Assembly (NCBI RefSeq): GCF_000179035.2
Contig: NC_015155.1
Location: forward strand, 372,001-436,000
Source of the DNA: Mycoplasma suis str. Illinois
Lineage (GTDB): Bacteria > Bacillota_I > Bacilli_A > Mycoplasmatales > Mycoplasmoidaceae
Reading direction: 5' to 3'
Length of the DNA stretch: 64,000 bases
Part shown: piece by piece, positions 20,479 through 30,991 of the stretch
Layout of the letters: each line of letters begins with the position of its first letter
How positions within the stretch are numbered: the stretch's first letter is position 1
The notes under the pieces: generated by a model
Database searches by the model: none
Seen by the model: the letters and a program-made list of their open reading frames with translations, nothing else
Told to the model about the DNA's origin: nothing
Program-made: the position numbers and the translations under genes

Positions 20479-20511
20479 AGACTCTTTAACCCGTTAGGGT
20501 TTTCTGAGTCT
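20479..20511. terminator. terminator after fba
   Basis: Nested pairing AGACTC...GAGTCT with inner AACCC-GTTA-GGGTT and a short T run, between converging fba and ktrA. Confidence 0.65.
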
Positions 20512-20537
20512 CTGGGACTAGGTAAGTTTTATAAAGT

Positions 20538-21272
20538 TTATTCCTCTTTCCCTTCCTTTTCTTCAGTTTCTTCAAGAAGGTTAACAGGAATATTTTTTTG
20601 GAAAGATTCTTTTAATTTATTAATAGATTCTTTTCTAGCTATTAAGATGATTTCATCTGATCTTTCTAATTTTTCATCTTCTGAAACAGGAAATATAATG
20701 CTTCCTTTCTTCATTCTCTTAATGCTTAAAATAGAAGCATTATTTTCTTTTAAGAATAGAAGAGAACTTATTTTCTTTTCTCGCAATTTAGAGTTATAAA
20801 CATTTAATTTAAAAATAAAGATTTCATTTTCACATTCTTCTTTACTATATGGAAGTTTTTCAACTTCTATGTCAAACATAGTTTGATAAGCTAAATTTTC
20901 AGCTACATACAGTTCGGGAATAATACTATGTATGATTCCCATTAATTTAAGAATTCTTTTGTGAACTTCATCTTTGGCTTGAGCCAATATTCTAATTACT
21001 CCTAGCTCTTTTAAGTTAGAGCAAATGGAAATAGATTTTTCTACATTATCTATTCCCACTATTACATAGTCAAAGTGTTTTATATCTACATCTTCTAGTT
21101 CCTTTATATTTACAGCGTCACAACTCTTTGACTCTGTAAATTCTCCTCCTAGATTATCTATTACATCAGAATCATTATCTAGAACAGTAACATTTTGATT
21201 CTCTTTCATGAGAATTTTTCCAATTTCATAATTAAATTTGCTTAATCCTATTAAGCAATAATCTCGCTTTAA
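20538..21272 (-). CDS. ktrA: Ktr/Trk potassium uptake regulatory subunit
   Basis: About 244 residues. RCK_N domain: DYCLIGLSKFNYEIGKIL then VTVLDNDSDVI and FDYVIVGIDN; RCK_C domain in the last 90 residues ending RSDEIILIARKES. In KtrA proteins these bind nucleotide and, in the C-domain, c-di-AMP. The glycine motif is GLSKFN, weaker than the usual GxGRFG. The conserved N-terminus lies upstream of the first ATG (21209) in a frame with no ATG/GTG/TTG up to the stop at 21314, so the start is unusual (TTA 21272 or ATA 21251 are candidates). Confidence 0.85.
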   Translation of the reverse strand, partial: LKRDYCLIGLSKFNYEIGKILMKENQNVTVLDNDSDVIDNLGGEFTESKSCDAVNIKELEDVDIKHFDYVIVGIDNVEKSISICSNLKELGVIRILAQAKDEVHKRILKLMGIIHSIIPELYVAENLAYQTMFDIEVEKLPYSKEECENEIFIFKLNVYNSKLREKKISSLLFLKENNASILSIKRMKKGSIIFPVSEDEKLERSDEIILIARKESINKLKESFQKNIPVNLLEETEEKEGKEE

Positions 21273-21446
21273 ATTATTCTTTTTTTCCCGATGATAATCA
21301 TCTCTATCTACTTATCTAGCTTTCTTTATAAATTCACCAATAATTCTATTGTCTATAAATAAGGAATTTAAATTTTCTTAAAAAATATAAAATAACCCTC
21401 TTTCTTTTAAAGTTTCCACTAATAAATTAAGTGGAAGAAAAATAAA
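21273..21446. promoter_or_regulatory. ktrA/ktrB divergent intergenic region
   Basis: AT-rich region between divergent subunit genes; includes AGTGG-like purine stretch 21431-21440 just upstream of the ktrB GTG that can serve as ribosome-binding site. Confidence 0.35.
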
Positions 21447-22922
21447 GTGAAACCCAAAAAAGCTAATTTAGAGCTTTTTTGAAAAACATTAATTGGGAAG
21501 AATATTTATCAGAGAATTTCGAGAGTTTATTTTCTCGTTGTTCTCTTGGGCTTTGGAGCTCTAAATTTACCTTTTGCCAAGGGAAATGGAGGTGGCTCCA
21601 ATGGAAATTGATTTTCCAATCTTTTCATTGCAGTTAGTGCCTTTACCACAACTGGACTAACAACTAATTCACTTAATTGTTCATATAGTTGATTTGGACA
21701 ATTAGTTGTTCTTTTATTAATCCAAGTTGGTGGACTTGGATTAGTTACAAGCTGAATGTTCATAAAACATTGCTTCTTCAAAAGTAAAAAAAGAACAATT
21801 GAAGAAAGACTAAACCTTCACTCAGAAAGAGGAGGAATGAGCCAAGCTCATTCCTACGATATTGTTATGTCTGCTCTCAAGATACTTCTATCTTGTGAGG
21901 TAATAGTAGCTATACTATTAACTTTCTTCTTTTATTTTGTGGCACCAAGTGTTGGGTGCGCAGATAGTTTTAAAGGTGATTTTGTGAAATCACTTTGAGG
22001 GGGAATATTTCACTCAATCTCAGCAATAAATAATGCTGGATTGGATATTATTTCCCAGAACTCAATTATGCCCTACTCAAGTGGTTGGGGAATTATCCTA
22101 TCAATAATATTTGCTATTTCTTCAATTATTGGTGGGATAGGATACCCAGTACTTTATGAATTCAAAGAATGGTGTAAGAATAAGAGAAGACGAAAGTCTT
22201 CTAAAAATATCTTTTCTTTATTCACCAAAATTTCTATTTTGATGCACTTTTTAATTACCATAATAGCTGCGGGAGCAGTTATTCTGGCAGAAACAACTAG
22301 TGGAAATCTTAGTTGTATTAAAAGTTGCTGTTTAAGTACATCAGAAAAAGTGTGACAACTACTTTATCTAATAATTTCTGCAAGATCCTCTGGATTTGCA
22401 GGACTAGATATTACTTCTCTTCACGAAAAGACTCAGTGAATACTTCTAATACTTATGTTTATTGGTGCCTCTCCAGCTTCAACAGCTGGAGGTATTAGAA
22501 GCATTACTCTTTTCCTAATAATAGGAAAAGTATGAGTAACTATGAGAGGAAGAAAATCACTTTCTATTTTCTCTAGAACTGTTTCAAGTCAAACAATTGA
22601 TAATTCCTTCATTGTTTTCTTCCTTTCATCAGCTCTTGTAATAGTTGCTTCTCTCGTTATTCCAGATAAGAATAATGGAGGAAATGGAATAGCTCAAGAA
22701 ATAGGAAGACATGCTAAACTATTTGAATCTTCTTCTGCCTTTGGTACCTCCGGATTATCTATCGGAGTTACAGGTAAAACTAACTGAGTAGGACATATTG
22801 TTTTGATGGCATTAATGTATGTGGGACAAATGGGTGTCCCTAATGTTTTGTCCTATTACACCAAATCTAGACCATCAAAACAAAAGATCTCTTACCCAGA
22901 AGAGAAATTAAGAATCGCTTAA
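21447..22922 (+). CDS. ktrB: Ktr/Trk potassium channel subunit
   Basis: 491 residues, GTG start. Four selectivity-filter loops: AVSAFTTTGLTT, FHSISAINNAGLDI, SARSSGFAGLDI and SSAFGTSGLSIGV, plus SPASTAGGIRS. K+ conducting membrane subunit, partner of KtrA. The first pore loop is found only when the frame is extended upstream through TGA codons; this also shows that the minus-strand frame at 21527-21781 is a shadow. Confidence 0.94.
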
Positions 22923-23010
22923 TATTAAATCTAAATATATTATTAATAAGTTACCCTTCGATATTTAGGCAAAAAATTAAATATATATAAATATATATAG
23001 TAAGTAGATA

Positions 23011-24102
23011 ATGTCAGCAGAACAAGAAAACAATAAATTGCTTCCAAGCCTTTCATTAGGCTTGGAAGATGTTCTTATTGTTCCGGGATATTCTGATTTC
23101 TTACCTTATGAAGTTTCACTTGAAGTGAAGCTTAATAATGAAATGAAAGTTTCACTTCCATTTCTATCTGCAGCTATGGATACTGTTACAGAAATTGATA
23201 TGGCAAGAGCTCTTCTTTCTGTTGGGGCTATTGGAGTTCTACACAGAAATCTAAATATTTCTACAGTAGTTGAGTGAATCACTCAACTAAAGAGTGAATT
23301 TGGAGAAAATAAACCTTATGCTGTTGCAGTAGGTGTATCTACTCCAGAAGAAGATATTAGAAGCTTAGTGAATTGTGGAGTAAATATGATTCTTATAGAT
23401 TCCGCTCACGGACATTCTAAGAATATAGGTGAAAAGATCAAGGAAATTAGGGAAATAGCTCCTGATCTTTTCATAATCGCAGGAAATGTAGTTAGTGCTG
23501 AGGGAGCAGAATATTTGATTTCCTGCGGAGTTCAAGCAGTTAAAGTTGGATTAGGTTCTGGTTCAATTTGTACTACTAGATTGATTACAGGTGTAGGATC
23601 TGGAGAATTCAGCTCACTGATTGAAGTTTCCAGAGTATGTAAAGCAGCAGGAGTATTAACAATTGCGGATGGAGGTTTAACTTCTCCAGATGAAATTGTT
23701 AAAGCTTTAGCTGCAGGAGTTGATCTAGTAATGCTTGGATATTTATTTGCTGGAACTGATGAAGCTCCTGGGGAGAAGAAGATAATAGATGGAAAAGAAC
23801 TAAAACTTTATAGAGGTATGGGATCACTTGGAGCTATGAAAGCTGGTTCTGCAGATAGATATTCAAAGCATTCTACTGATCCTAAGAATTGGGTATCAGA
23901 AGGAGTAGAAAGTTATGTTAGATATAAGGGAAGTGTTGATAGTGTTCTTTCATATTTGAAAGCTTCTCTCCAAACAGCTTTTGGTTACATAGGAGCTAAA
24001 AATATTAACGAACTACATCAAAAGGCTAAATTTGTTAGAGTAACTAAATCAGTTTCAAAGAAGTCACAAGTTCACGCAGTAGAAACGATACTAAACTTCT
24101 AG
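23011..24102 (+). CDS. guaB: IMP dehydrogenase without CBS domains
   Basis: 363 residues, about 120 shorter than typical. Catalytic loop GLGSGSICTTRLITGVG with the active-site Cys; LSAAMDTVTE; GYLFAGTDEAPGE; RGMGSLGAMK. The pair of CBS domains that normally interrupts the barrel after GVLHRNL is missing: VVEW-ITQLKSEF runs straight into KPYAVAVGV. Converts IMP to XMP; GuaA is convergent next door. A perfect 11-bp hairpin lies in codons 11-20. Confidence 0.95.
23041..23068. repeat. 11-bp hairpin at the start of guaB
   Basis: CTTCCAAGCCT-TTCATT-AGGCTTGGAAG, perfect stem, starting 31 bases into the coding sequence. A hairpin this close to the start could slow early elongation. Confidence 0.95.
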
Positions 24103-24125
24103 ACTAAGAAATTTTCCTTAATTCC

Positions 24126-24149
24126 TTTTTCCCCTTTTTGGGGAAAAAG
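24126..24149. terminator. bidirectional terminator between guaB and guaA
   Basis: TTTTTCCCC-TTTTT-GGGGAAAAAG. G/C-rich core with A/T tails on both sides, suited to stop transcription from either gene. Confidence 0.85.
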
Positions 24150-24184
24150 TTTTTAAAGAAAAACTTAATTAATAAAAAGAGAAA

Positions 24185-25801
24185 TTATTCTCACTCTATA
24201 GTTCCACCAGGCTTAGTTGTTAAGTCGAATAGAACTCGACTTACTTGGGGGAACTTAGAAACCATTTTGTTTGCTAGAGAAACTAATTCGCTTAGCGGAA
24301 TTTGGCTCACATTAGCACTCATAAAATCTATAGTTTTGACAGCTCTTAAAACTACAGCATTACCATAAACTCTTTGATCTCCCTTAACTCCAACTGCTTG
24401 ACCTGGTAAAAGAATTGGGAAATGCTGATCACTGTATTTTCCAATTTTTCTTTCTATAAATTCTCTTTCCATGAAATCATGAAGAGAAGAAATAAGTTCC
24501 ACTTTTTCTTTGGTAACCTCTCCAATAACTCTAATGGCTAGTCCAGGTCCCGGAAAAGGTTGTTGAGACAATAAGAATGCTGGAAGATTTAATCTTGCTC
24601 CCAGCATTCTTACTTGATCTTTAAATAAGTCAGAAAGAGGTTCAACTACCTTGTAAGGTAGTGAACTCTCATTTTTAACCATTTCTACATTATGATGAGT
24701 TTTTATCTTCGAATATTTCGAAGATAACTTACCTGACTCTATCACATCAGAGTAAATAGTTCCCTGAGCTAAGTGAGTGATATTTCTCTTAACTTCTTGT
24801 TCGTAAATTTCATCAAAAGTTTTCTTAAACTTTTGAGCTATTATTTTTCTTTTCTCTTCTGGAGAAGTTACTGACTTTAGATCATTAAATATACTGTCTT
24901 CTCAAGAAACAACTCTAAAGTTAGAGAATTTATTAGCAAAATATTTAATAACTTTTTCTTCTTTTTCTTTTGGTACTAATCCAGTAGAAATATATACTGG
25001 ATAAATATTTCTATCTATAGTCATTTCTGCCAAGAAATGAATTAAAACACTAGAGTCTAATCCTCCAGAAAGAGCAACTAATATTCTTGCATCTTTTAGT
25101 TGCTCTTTATATTTTTCTCTTAATGCTTCTATTTTGCTATTAATTTCTCTAGAGTTATCTATTTCTTTATTGTTTTCCTCTAGTTCCACATTAGAAATTT
25201 CAACTAAGAAATTTCTAAATAATTGATCTCCGAATTCAGTTTCATTTAATTCTGGATGAAACTGAATAGTATAAATAGATCTAGTTACGTGAGAGGAAAT
25301 CATACTTATTTTTCCTCTATTAGCTAGAGAATAAAAACCATGTCCTAATTTAGTAACACTTTCATTAAAAGAGCCTCAGATCTTAAATTTCTGAGGAATA
25401 TTTAAGAATAAAGGATGATTTCTTTCTCTTTCTATTTGGCTTTCACCAAATAGAGGATCTACTTGTTCTATTTTTCCTCCAAAGAAATGATGAATAAGTT
25501 GCATACCAAAACAAATACCCATAATAGGTACTTGTTTTGAACTAATAATTTCATTCTTTAGTCAGGAATATCCAGCTTTATCATCAACTTCACTTACAGA
25601 AGCTGGACTTCCCGACAAAAAAACAACTCCAAAATTAGAAAAAGTAAATTCTTCGGGAGGAACTTTTTCTTCTTCAAAAAAATATTTAGTTATGTTGCAA
25701 CCCAAACTCTTTAGTTTTCTCTCAAGTACACAACTGTACTGAGAGCCTAAATCAATAAAAAGTACTTTATTTTCTCTCTTAGAGCTCAAATTAACTGACA
25801 T
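24185..25801 (-). CDS. guaA: GMP synthase (glutamine-hydrolysing)
   Basis: 538 residues. Glutaminase domain with catalytic Cys in IMGICFGMQLIHHFF and IQFHPE; ATP pyrophosphatase P-loop LVALSGGLDSSV; C-terminal dimerisation part QPFPGPGLAIR and ends GGTIEWE when the TGA at 24190-24188 is Trp, as in the family (usual end TIEWE). XMP to GMP. Confidence 0.97.
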
Positions 25802-25828
25802 ACAAGTTAATTTAAATAACTATTTTTA

Positions 25829-26761
25829 TTAAGTCTGAATTGACTTAATAAAGTTCTTTATTGCTATTGCTGCAATAGCTCCATCATTCATTGCAGTAAC
25901 TATTTGTCTTAATTCTTTATTAATAACATCTCCTGCAGCAAATATTCCCTTTAAATTAGTTCTCATTTCATGATCTACTAATATAAATCCTCTTTCATCT
26001 CTCTTCAGTGCTAGACTGGAGAGGAAATCAGTTTCAGGAAGCAAACCAATAAAGATAAATACTGCTTTACCACTTATTACTTTTTCCTCTCCAGTTTCTG
26101 AGTGAGTGACTAGAAGTCCACAGACTTTATCTCCATCTACTAATACTTTTTTTGGTTTGTAAGGGGTATGTATTTCTACATTCTCCTTACCTTTAAGTTG
26201 CTTAACTAATATTTCTTCTCCTCTAAATTCTCTTCGTCTGTGAACTAATTTAAGGTTAGAAGCCATTGCAGTTAAATATATAGATTCTTCTAGTGCGCTA
26301 TTACCTCCCCCCACCACAATAACTTCTTCTCCTGTATACAAATTTCCCTCACAAATAGCACAATAAGAAACTCCCTTACTGTAGTATTCAGTTTCATTCT
26401 CTATTTCTAGTTTTCTTTCTCTCATTCCCGTAGCTATCAATATAGCTCGGGATTTAAAACTAGATTTTTTAGTCTCAATAGTTCAACTATTTTGAGACTC
26501 AACTATATTTAGTACTTCTTCAGTTTTTATCTCAACATTTAACCCTTTTAGTTGAGTTAAAAGGTTATCTGATAATTGAAATCCACTTCTATCCAGATAA
26601 CCTGGATAGTTATCTATGAATAAAGTTTTAGTTAGTTTTCCACCTACTAAAGCTTTCTCAAGAATGAGAACGTTTAAACAAGATCTAGCACAATATATTG
26701 CAGCAGTAGCTCCTGCTGGGCCTGAACCAATAATGATTACATCTCATATTCGATCAGACAA
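25829..26761 (-). CDS. trxB: thioredoxin reductase
   Basis: 310 residues. FAD motif IIIGSGPAGATAAIY, redox-active GVSYCAICEG (CAIC where CATC is usual), NADPH motif VVGGGNSALEES, and GIFAAGDVINK. TTG start at 26761 with AAAGGA just upstream; frame runs over TGA codons. Thiol redox maintenance. Sits between guaA and tRNA-Ile. Confidence 0.95.
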
Positions 26762-26817
26762 TATCCTTTAGTGAAACTAATTAAATTAAGTTATTACTAT
26801 TATTTCCTAAATAATTT

Positions 26818-26893
26818 TGGTGGGACTAATGAGGTTCGAACTCATAACCTTACCCTTATAAGAGGTGTGCTCTGCCGGTTGAGCTATAGCCCC
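26818..26893 (-). tRNA. tRNA-Ile, anticodon UAU
   Basis: 76 bases with encoded CCA. Acceptor GGGGCTA pairs with TAGTCCC; D-arm GCTC/GAGC; anticodon arm CACCT-CTTATAA-GGGTA; T-arm ATGAG-TTCGAAC-CTCAT. Overall sequence follows tRNA-Ile(GAU) closely (GAGCACA...ATAAG.GT.AGGT), but the loop reads CUUAUAA, so anticodon positions 34-36 are UAU, which decodes AUA directly. Most bacteria instead use a CAU tRNA modified to lysidine. Confidence 0.9.
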
Positions 26894-27109
26894 GTGATTT
26901 TAACTTAAATTTAAACAAAATTTATTAATTATTAACTTATATTCTTATCTATATAGATAGAAAAATATTTACATAAATTAATAAATTTTGATTAATTTTT
27001 GAAAAAACTAAAATTTAAATGTTAGTTGAAACTACTAAAAAATAAATTAGTATCTACTTAGGGATTTAAATTATTAGTTTTTCACTTTAAAAATAAATAT
27101 ATAGAATAG
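26894..27109. promoter_or_regulatory. promoter region of tRNA-Ile and rpoD
   Basis: 216 very AT-rich bases between divergent units, with self-complementary CTATATAGATAG near 26950. No gene seen. Confidence 0.35.
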
Positions 27110-28702
27110 ATGGCTAGAAAAAAATCAGAAGAAAAACTGTCAACCAGCAAGTCTGGTAAGACTAAGACTACTGAAAAGAAAGTAAGAAAGCCTAGAGCTC
27201 CTAGGGGAAGTAAGAAGAGCGGCTTAACAGCCGCTGAACCAAAGAAGGTAAAGAAAACAATAAATAAAGAATTGTTAGAAAAGAATACAAAGAAAATACA
27301 AGAAGTTAATGAACATCTTTTAGCTCTTAGAGCTGCAGAAAAAGCTCAAGAAAATAATTTTGAAAAAGCTTTTGTGTTGGAATCCAACTCAAAGAAACTG
27401 AAAGTTAAAAATGGTAAGAGCTTATTAACTTCTGTATTTCCACTAATTCTTAACCAAGCGACAAAACCTAGATTAGGAAAAGATAAGTTAACTGTTGAGG
27501 AAGCTGTAATGTTCTTGGAAAATCAAGAATCAATTCCGGAAGATTTCTGAGAATTACTAGCTCTTAAGTTAACTGAAAACTCTATTCAGTTAATTGATGG
27601 AGATAAATTAACTGAAGAAGAAAGAGATGCTCACCTTGAATATCAAGATGAAAATATTTCTAACTTCAGGTTCTATCATTCTTCAAGCACTAAGGACAAG
27701 ATTAGTGACTCCTCTAAGTCATTCTTGTCAACACTTTGCTTCTCAAGAATGTTGACAGCTGATGAAGAAAAAAAGATTGCTCAATTAATGGATATTCCTG
27801 AAAAGAGAAGTTTTGCTGAAAAACAATTAATGACTTCAAACTTAAGACTAGTTATTTCAGTTGCTAAGAAATATTTAAATTGTGGATTTAATCTTGGAGA
27901 CTTAATCCAAGAAGGTGTTTTTGGGCTTAGAAAAGCTATTACCAAATTTGACTACAAATTCGGTAATAAGTTCTCAACTTATGCTACCTGATGGATTAGA
28001 CAAGCTATTACAAGATCGATAGCCGACCAATCAAAAATTATTAGAATTCCAGTTCACATGATGGAAGTCATCAATAAGATGACTAAGGCGGAAAAAGAAT
28101 TAGTTCTTAAGACTGGTAATCCTCCGACTCTTGAAGAACTTTCTTCTGAAATGCAAAAATATGGAACTCAATTTACTCCAATCAAAATTAGTGAAATTAA
28201 AAAAATTAATGTTGATTTAGTTTCACTAGACAAGCCAATACTAAATAATGAAAGCTCTAACTTTGCGGACTTCGTTAGAGAAGATGGGGATGAAGCTAAT
28301 CCGGAATGGATTGCTTCAAAAAATATTTATGAAGAAAAACTAAAGAGTTTGCTTCAAGAAACTCTTAAGAAAGATGAGTACTTAATTCTTGCACTTCACT
28401 TTGGTTTAAATAATCAAGAATCTCATACTGTAGAACAAATTTCTCAATTATTTGCCAAGAATTCTGATTATTTCTCAGGAATTCTTACAAATAAAAAAAT
28501 AAAGAAATTATTAACTCCTACAACTGCTTCTGGAAAAAAACCAACTAAAAGAGGTAATGTTTACTCTTCAGCTAGCTTAAGAAACTTAACAGCTGAAATA
28601 GAAAAATTCAAAAATGAAGCTATTAGAAAGTTAAGAGAAAAAGCAAAAAATACTGATCTTCAAGATGTATTCCTTAATGTACTTTCCGAGAGAGAAGCTT
28701 AG
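27110..28702 (+). CDS. rpoD: RNA polymerase primary sigma factor
   Basis: 530 residues. Lys-rich N-terminus; region 2: [58 protein letters not shown] (both Trp partly TGA); region 3: [14 protein letters not shown]. Region 4 starts [10 protein letters not shown]...TVEQISQLF, but the -35 recognition helix is separated by about 45 extra residues ([20 protein letters not shown] and neighbours) from [15 protein letters not shown]; the usual VTRERIRQIE motif is not visible. The only sigma factor in the window. Confidence 0.94.
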
Positions 28703-28826
28703 TAAAAGAGATTATTTACCAACTTCAAGAGAGCAAGAAAGAAGTCTAGTCTCCTTCCTTTCTTTTTAGTTTTTTAGAAGTAAAAAGAAGTATCTCCAAT
28801 AAAAACTAAAAAGAAAGTAGTTTAGT

Positions 28827-30677
28827 ATGGTTTTTCACACAGTAGAACAACACATATTCGAATGTAGAAAAAATAAGCAAAAGGATCCTACTTTCTTCTA
28901 TTCCATTGGAGGAATAGAAGAAATAGGTAAGAACTGCTACTGTGTAGAACACCTTGATGAAATAGTCATTATGGACTTTGGAATCAAGTTCGGTAATAAG
29001 TTAACTCAACCAGGTGTTACTGGCGAAATTCCAAACTTGGATTACTTAATTGAAAATCAAAAGAAAATATTTGGTCTTTTGATAACTCACGGACACGAAG
29101 ACCACATTGGGGGAGTTCCACACCTAGTGAATTCTCTAGACATACCTGTTATATATGCTCCAGCTTTAGCTATGGAACTTATAAAAAAGAAACTAGAAGA
29201 AAACAAGATTGAAAGACTTCCGAAATTGGAAGTCTATGATCCAGACACAATAATATTCACAAAACATTTTGCTTTTGATGTTTTCCCAGTTAATCACTCA
29301 ATTCCAGACTCATTTGGATTTGCTATTTCGACTCCAAATGGAGTTGTAGTATTTAGCGGGGACTTCAGATTTGACTTAAAGAACAAGATAGATAGTAAAG
29401 CTTTCCAAAGACTTATAAGTATTGGAGGAAGACAAGTTGATCTTCTTCTGTGTGAATCCACAGCAGCAGCTCAACCTGGATTCAATGAAAGCGAAGCAAC
29501 TATCATTCAAGAGCTAAAAAATATTATTTCTTCCTCCGAGGGAAGAATAATAATTACTTTCTTTGCTTCCAACTTAGGAAGAATAGAGGAAATAGTTAAG
29601 TTAGCTAGTTCGGCTGGAAGAAAAATAATAGTGTTTGGTAGATCTATTGAAAGTAGCTTAAAATGCTCTCAAGCAGTTGGAATTCTTAATTCCAATGAAC
29701 TTAAAAATGTATTTATTCCTTCTTCAGAAATAAATACAGTACCAGATAAAAAGATACTTATTATCTGTACTGGTTCCCAGGGAGAAGAATCCTCAGCCCT
29801 TAATAATATTTCTAAGGGTCTACACCCAATAATTCAACTAAAGCCTTCAGATGATATTATTTTCTCTTCAAATGTAATTCCAGGGAATAAACAAGCAGTT
29901 AATGAATTAGTAAATAGACTTTACAAGTCTGGTTGCAGACTATTCTTGAACTCAAATGAGTGCAAGATTCACGCTTCTGGTCACGCAACTAAACTTGAAC
30001 AACAATTATTTATTTCCTTAATTGCGCCTTCATTCTTAGCTCCAGTTCACGGAGAAAAGAAAATGTTACATGATCTTAAGAGAAATATCTCAGAACTAAA
30101 AATAGTTCCGAGTGAAAATATTTTTATTCTGAAGAATGGAGAAAAATTAAAGATATTTAATAGAAAAGTGACTAAAGCTGAACCTGAAGAACATCTTCAA
30201 TTTAAGTTCCCTTACTATGTAATGGAAAATAAATTGACTGACCATGGTAGAGAAACATTGGGGGCTAGAACTAAGTTAGCAACCAATGGGTTGTTAACTG
30301 TTTCTATGACAGTAGATCTATCAACTAAAAAATTATTCTCTATTTCTCCAGTAACAACTATTGGTTCTCTCTCATTCTCCCTATCAGCTGAAATTCTTAG
30401 AGATTTAGGGAGAATGATTTCTAAGAATACAGAGGAATTATTTAATAACAGTAAAGGAGGATTATCAAAAGAAGATATTATTTCCTCTAACTCAAAGATA
30501 ATTACTGATTTCTTCAATAAGAAAGGACATAAGATTCCTCAAATACTAATACTATTAGAAGAAACTAATAGTAATGAATTGTGAGAGAATTCTATAAGTG
30601 CTAACACTTACAGTAAGCCAGCTCCTGCGGGAACTCAATCTTCTGAGCAACAATCCAATTCTTCTACTACTAACTAG
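28827..30677 (+). CDS. rnj: ribonuclease J
   Basis: 616 residues. Metallo-beta-lactamase motif THGHEDHIGG, then VVFSGDFRFD, beta-CASP segments (FASNLGRIEEIV, CTGSQGEESSAL, ASGHA) and PVHGEKKML. 5'-3' exo/endoribonuclease, a main mRNA decay enzyme where RNase E is absent. TGA at 30582 is Trp; the protein ends in a Ser/Gln/Thr-rich tail not typical of the family. Start ATG 28827. Confidence 0.95.
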
Positions 30678-30693
30678 TTAACTAGTCTTTAAA

Positions 30694-30716
30694 TTTTTCC
30701 CCTTGACGGGGAAAAA
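30694..30716. terminator. bidirectional terminator
   Basis: TTTTTCCCC-TTGAC-GGGGAAAAA between converging rnj and the exported-protein genes. Confidence 0.85.
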
Positions 30717-30732
30717 GAAAAACTAAATTAGT

Positions 30733-30981
30733 TTATTGTTGTTTCTTTCCTTGGTTTTGAGTTCCCTCTGTTTTTATATTAGTTGTTGGTTGTGTCTGAG
30801 ATCCTCCTTTTAGGGATTCTATGTTTGGTTGAATAGTTACTTTAGGAACTTTCTTTGTTGAGCTATTTTTTTGACCTTTTTCAGTTTGATTTTGAGGAGG
30901 TAGTGTTTGTAAAAGTACTACTGAAGTTCCTACTGTACCTGCTATGCCAAAAAAATTAAACAATTTAAAGAAAATACTCAT
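30733..30981 (-). CDS. small membrane-anchored protein with EGTQNQGKK tail
   Basis: 82 residues: N-terminal hydrophobic segment (FFKLFNFFGIAGTVGTSVVLL) then polar, Gln/Lys/Thr-rich sequence ending KTEGTQNQGKKQQ. The same EGTQNQGKK unit is repeated in the gene immediately upstream, so the two probably share ancestry or exchange sequence. Likely surface-exposed; function unknown. 11 bases after the larger gene. Confidence 0.7.
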   Translation of the reverse strand: MSIFFKLFNFFGIAGTVGTSVVLLQTLPPQNQTEKGQKNSSTKKVPKVTIQPNIESLKGGSQTQPTTNIKTEGTQNQGKKQQ

Positions 30982-30991
30982 TTAAAACTCT

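Noticed and set aside
21527-21781. Minus-strand frame with Pro/Lys-rich translation
   Set aside because: The plus strand here encodes the first pore loop of KtrB; the minus frame is its shadow.
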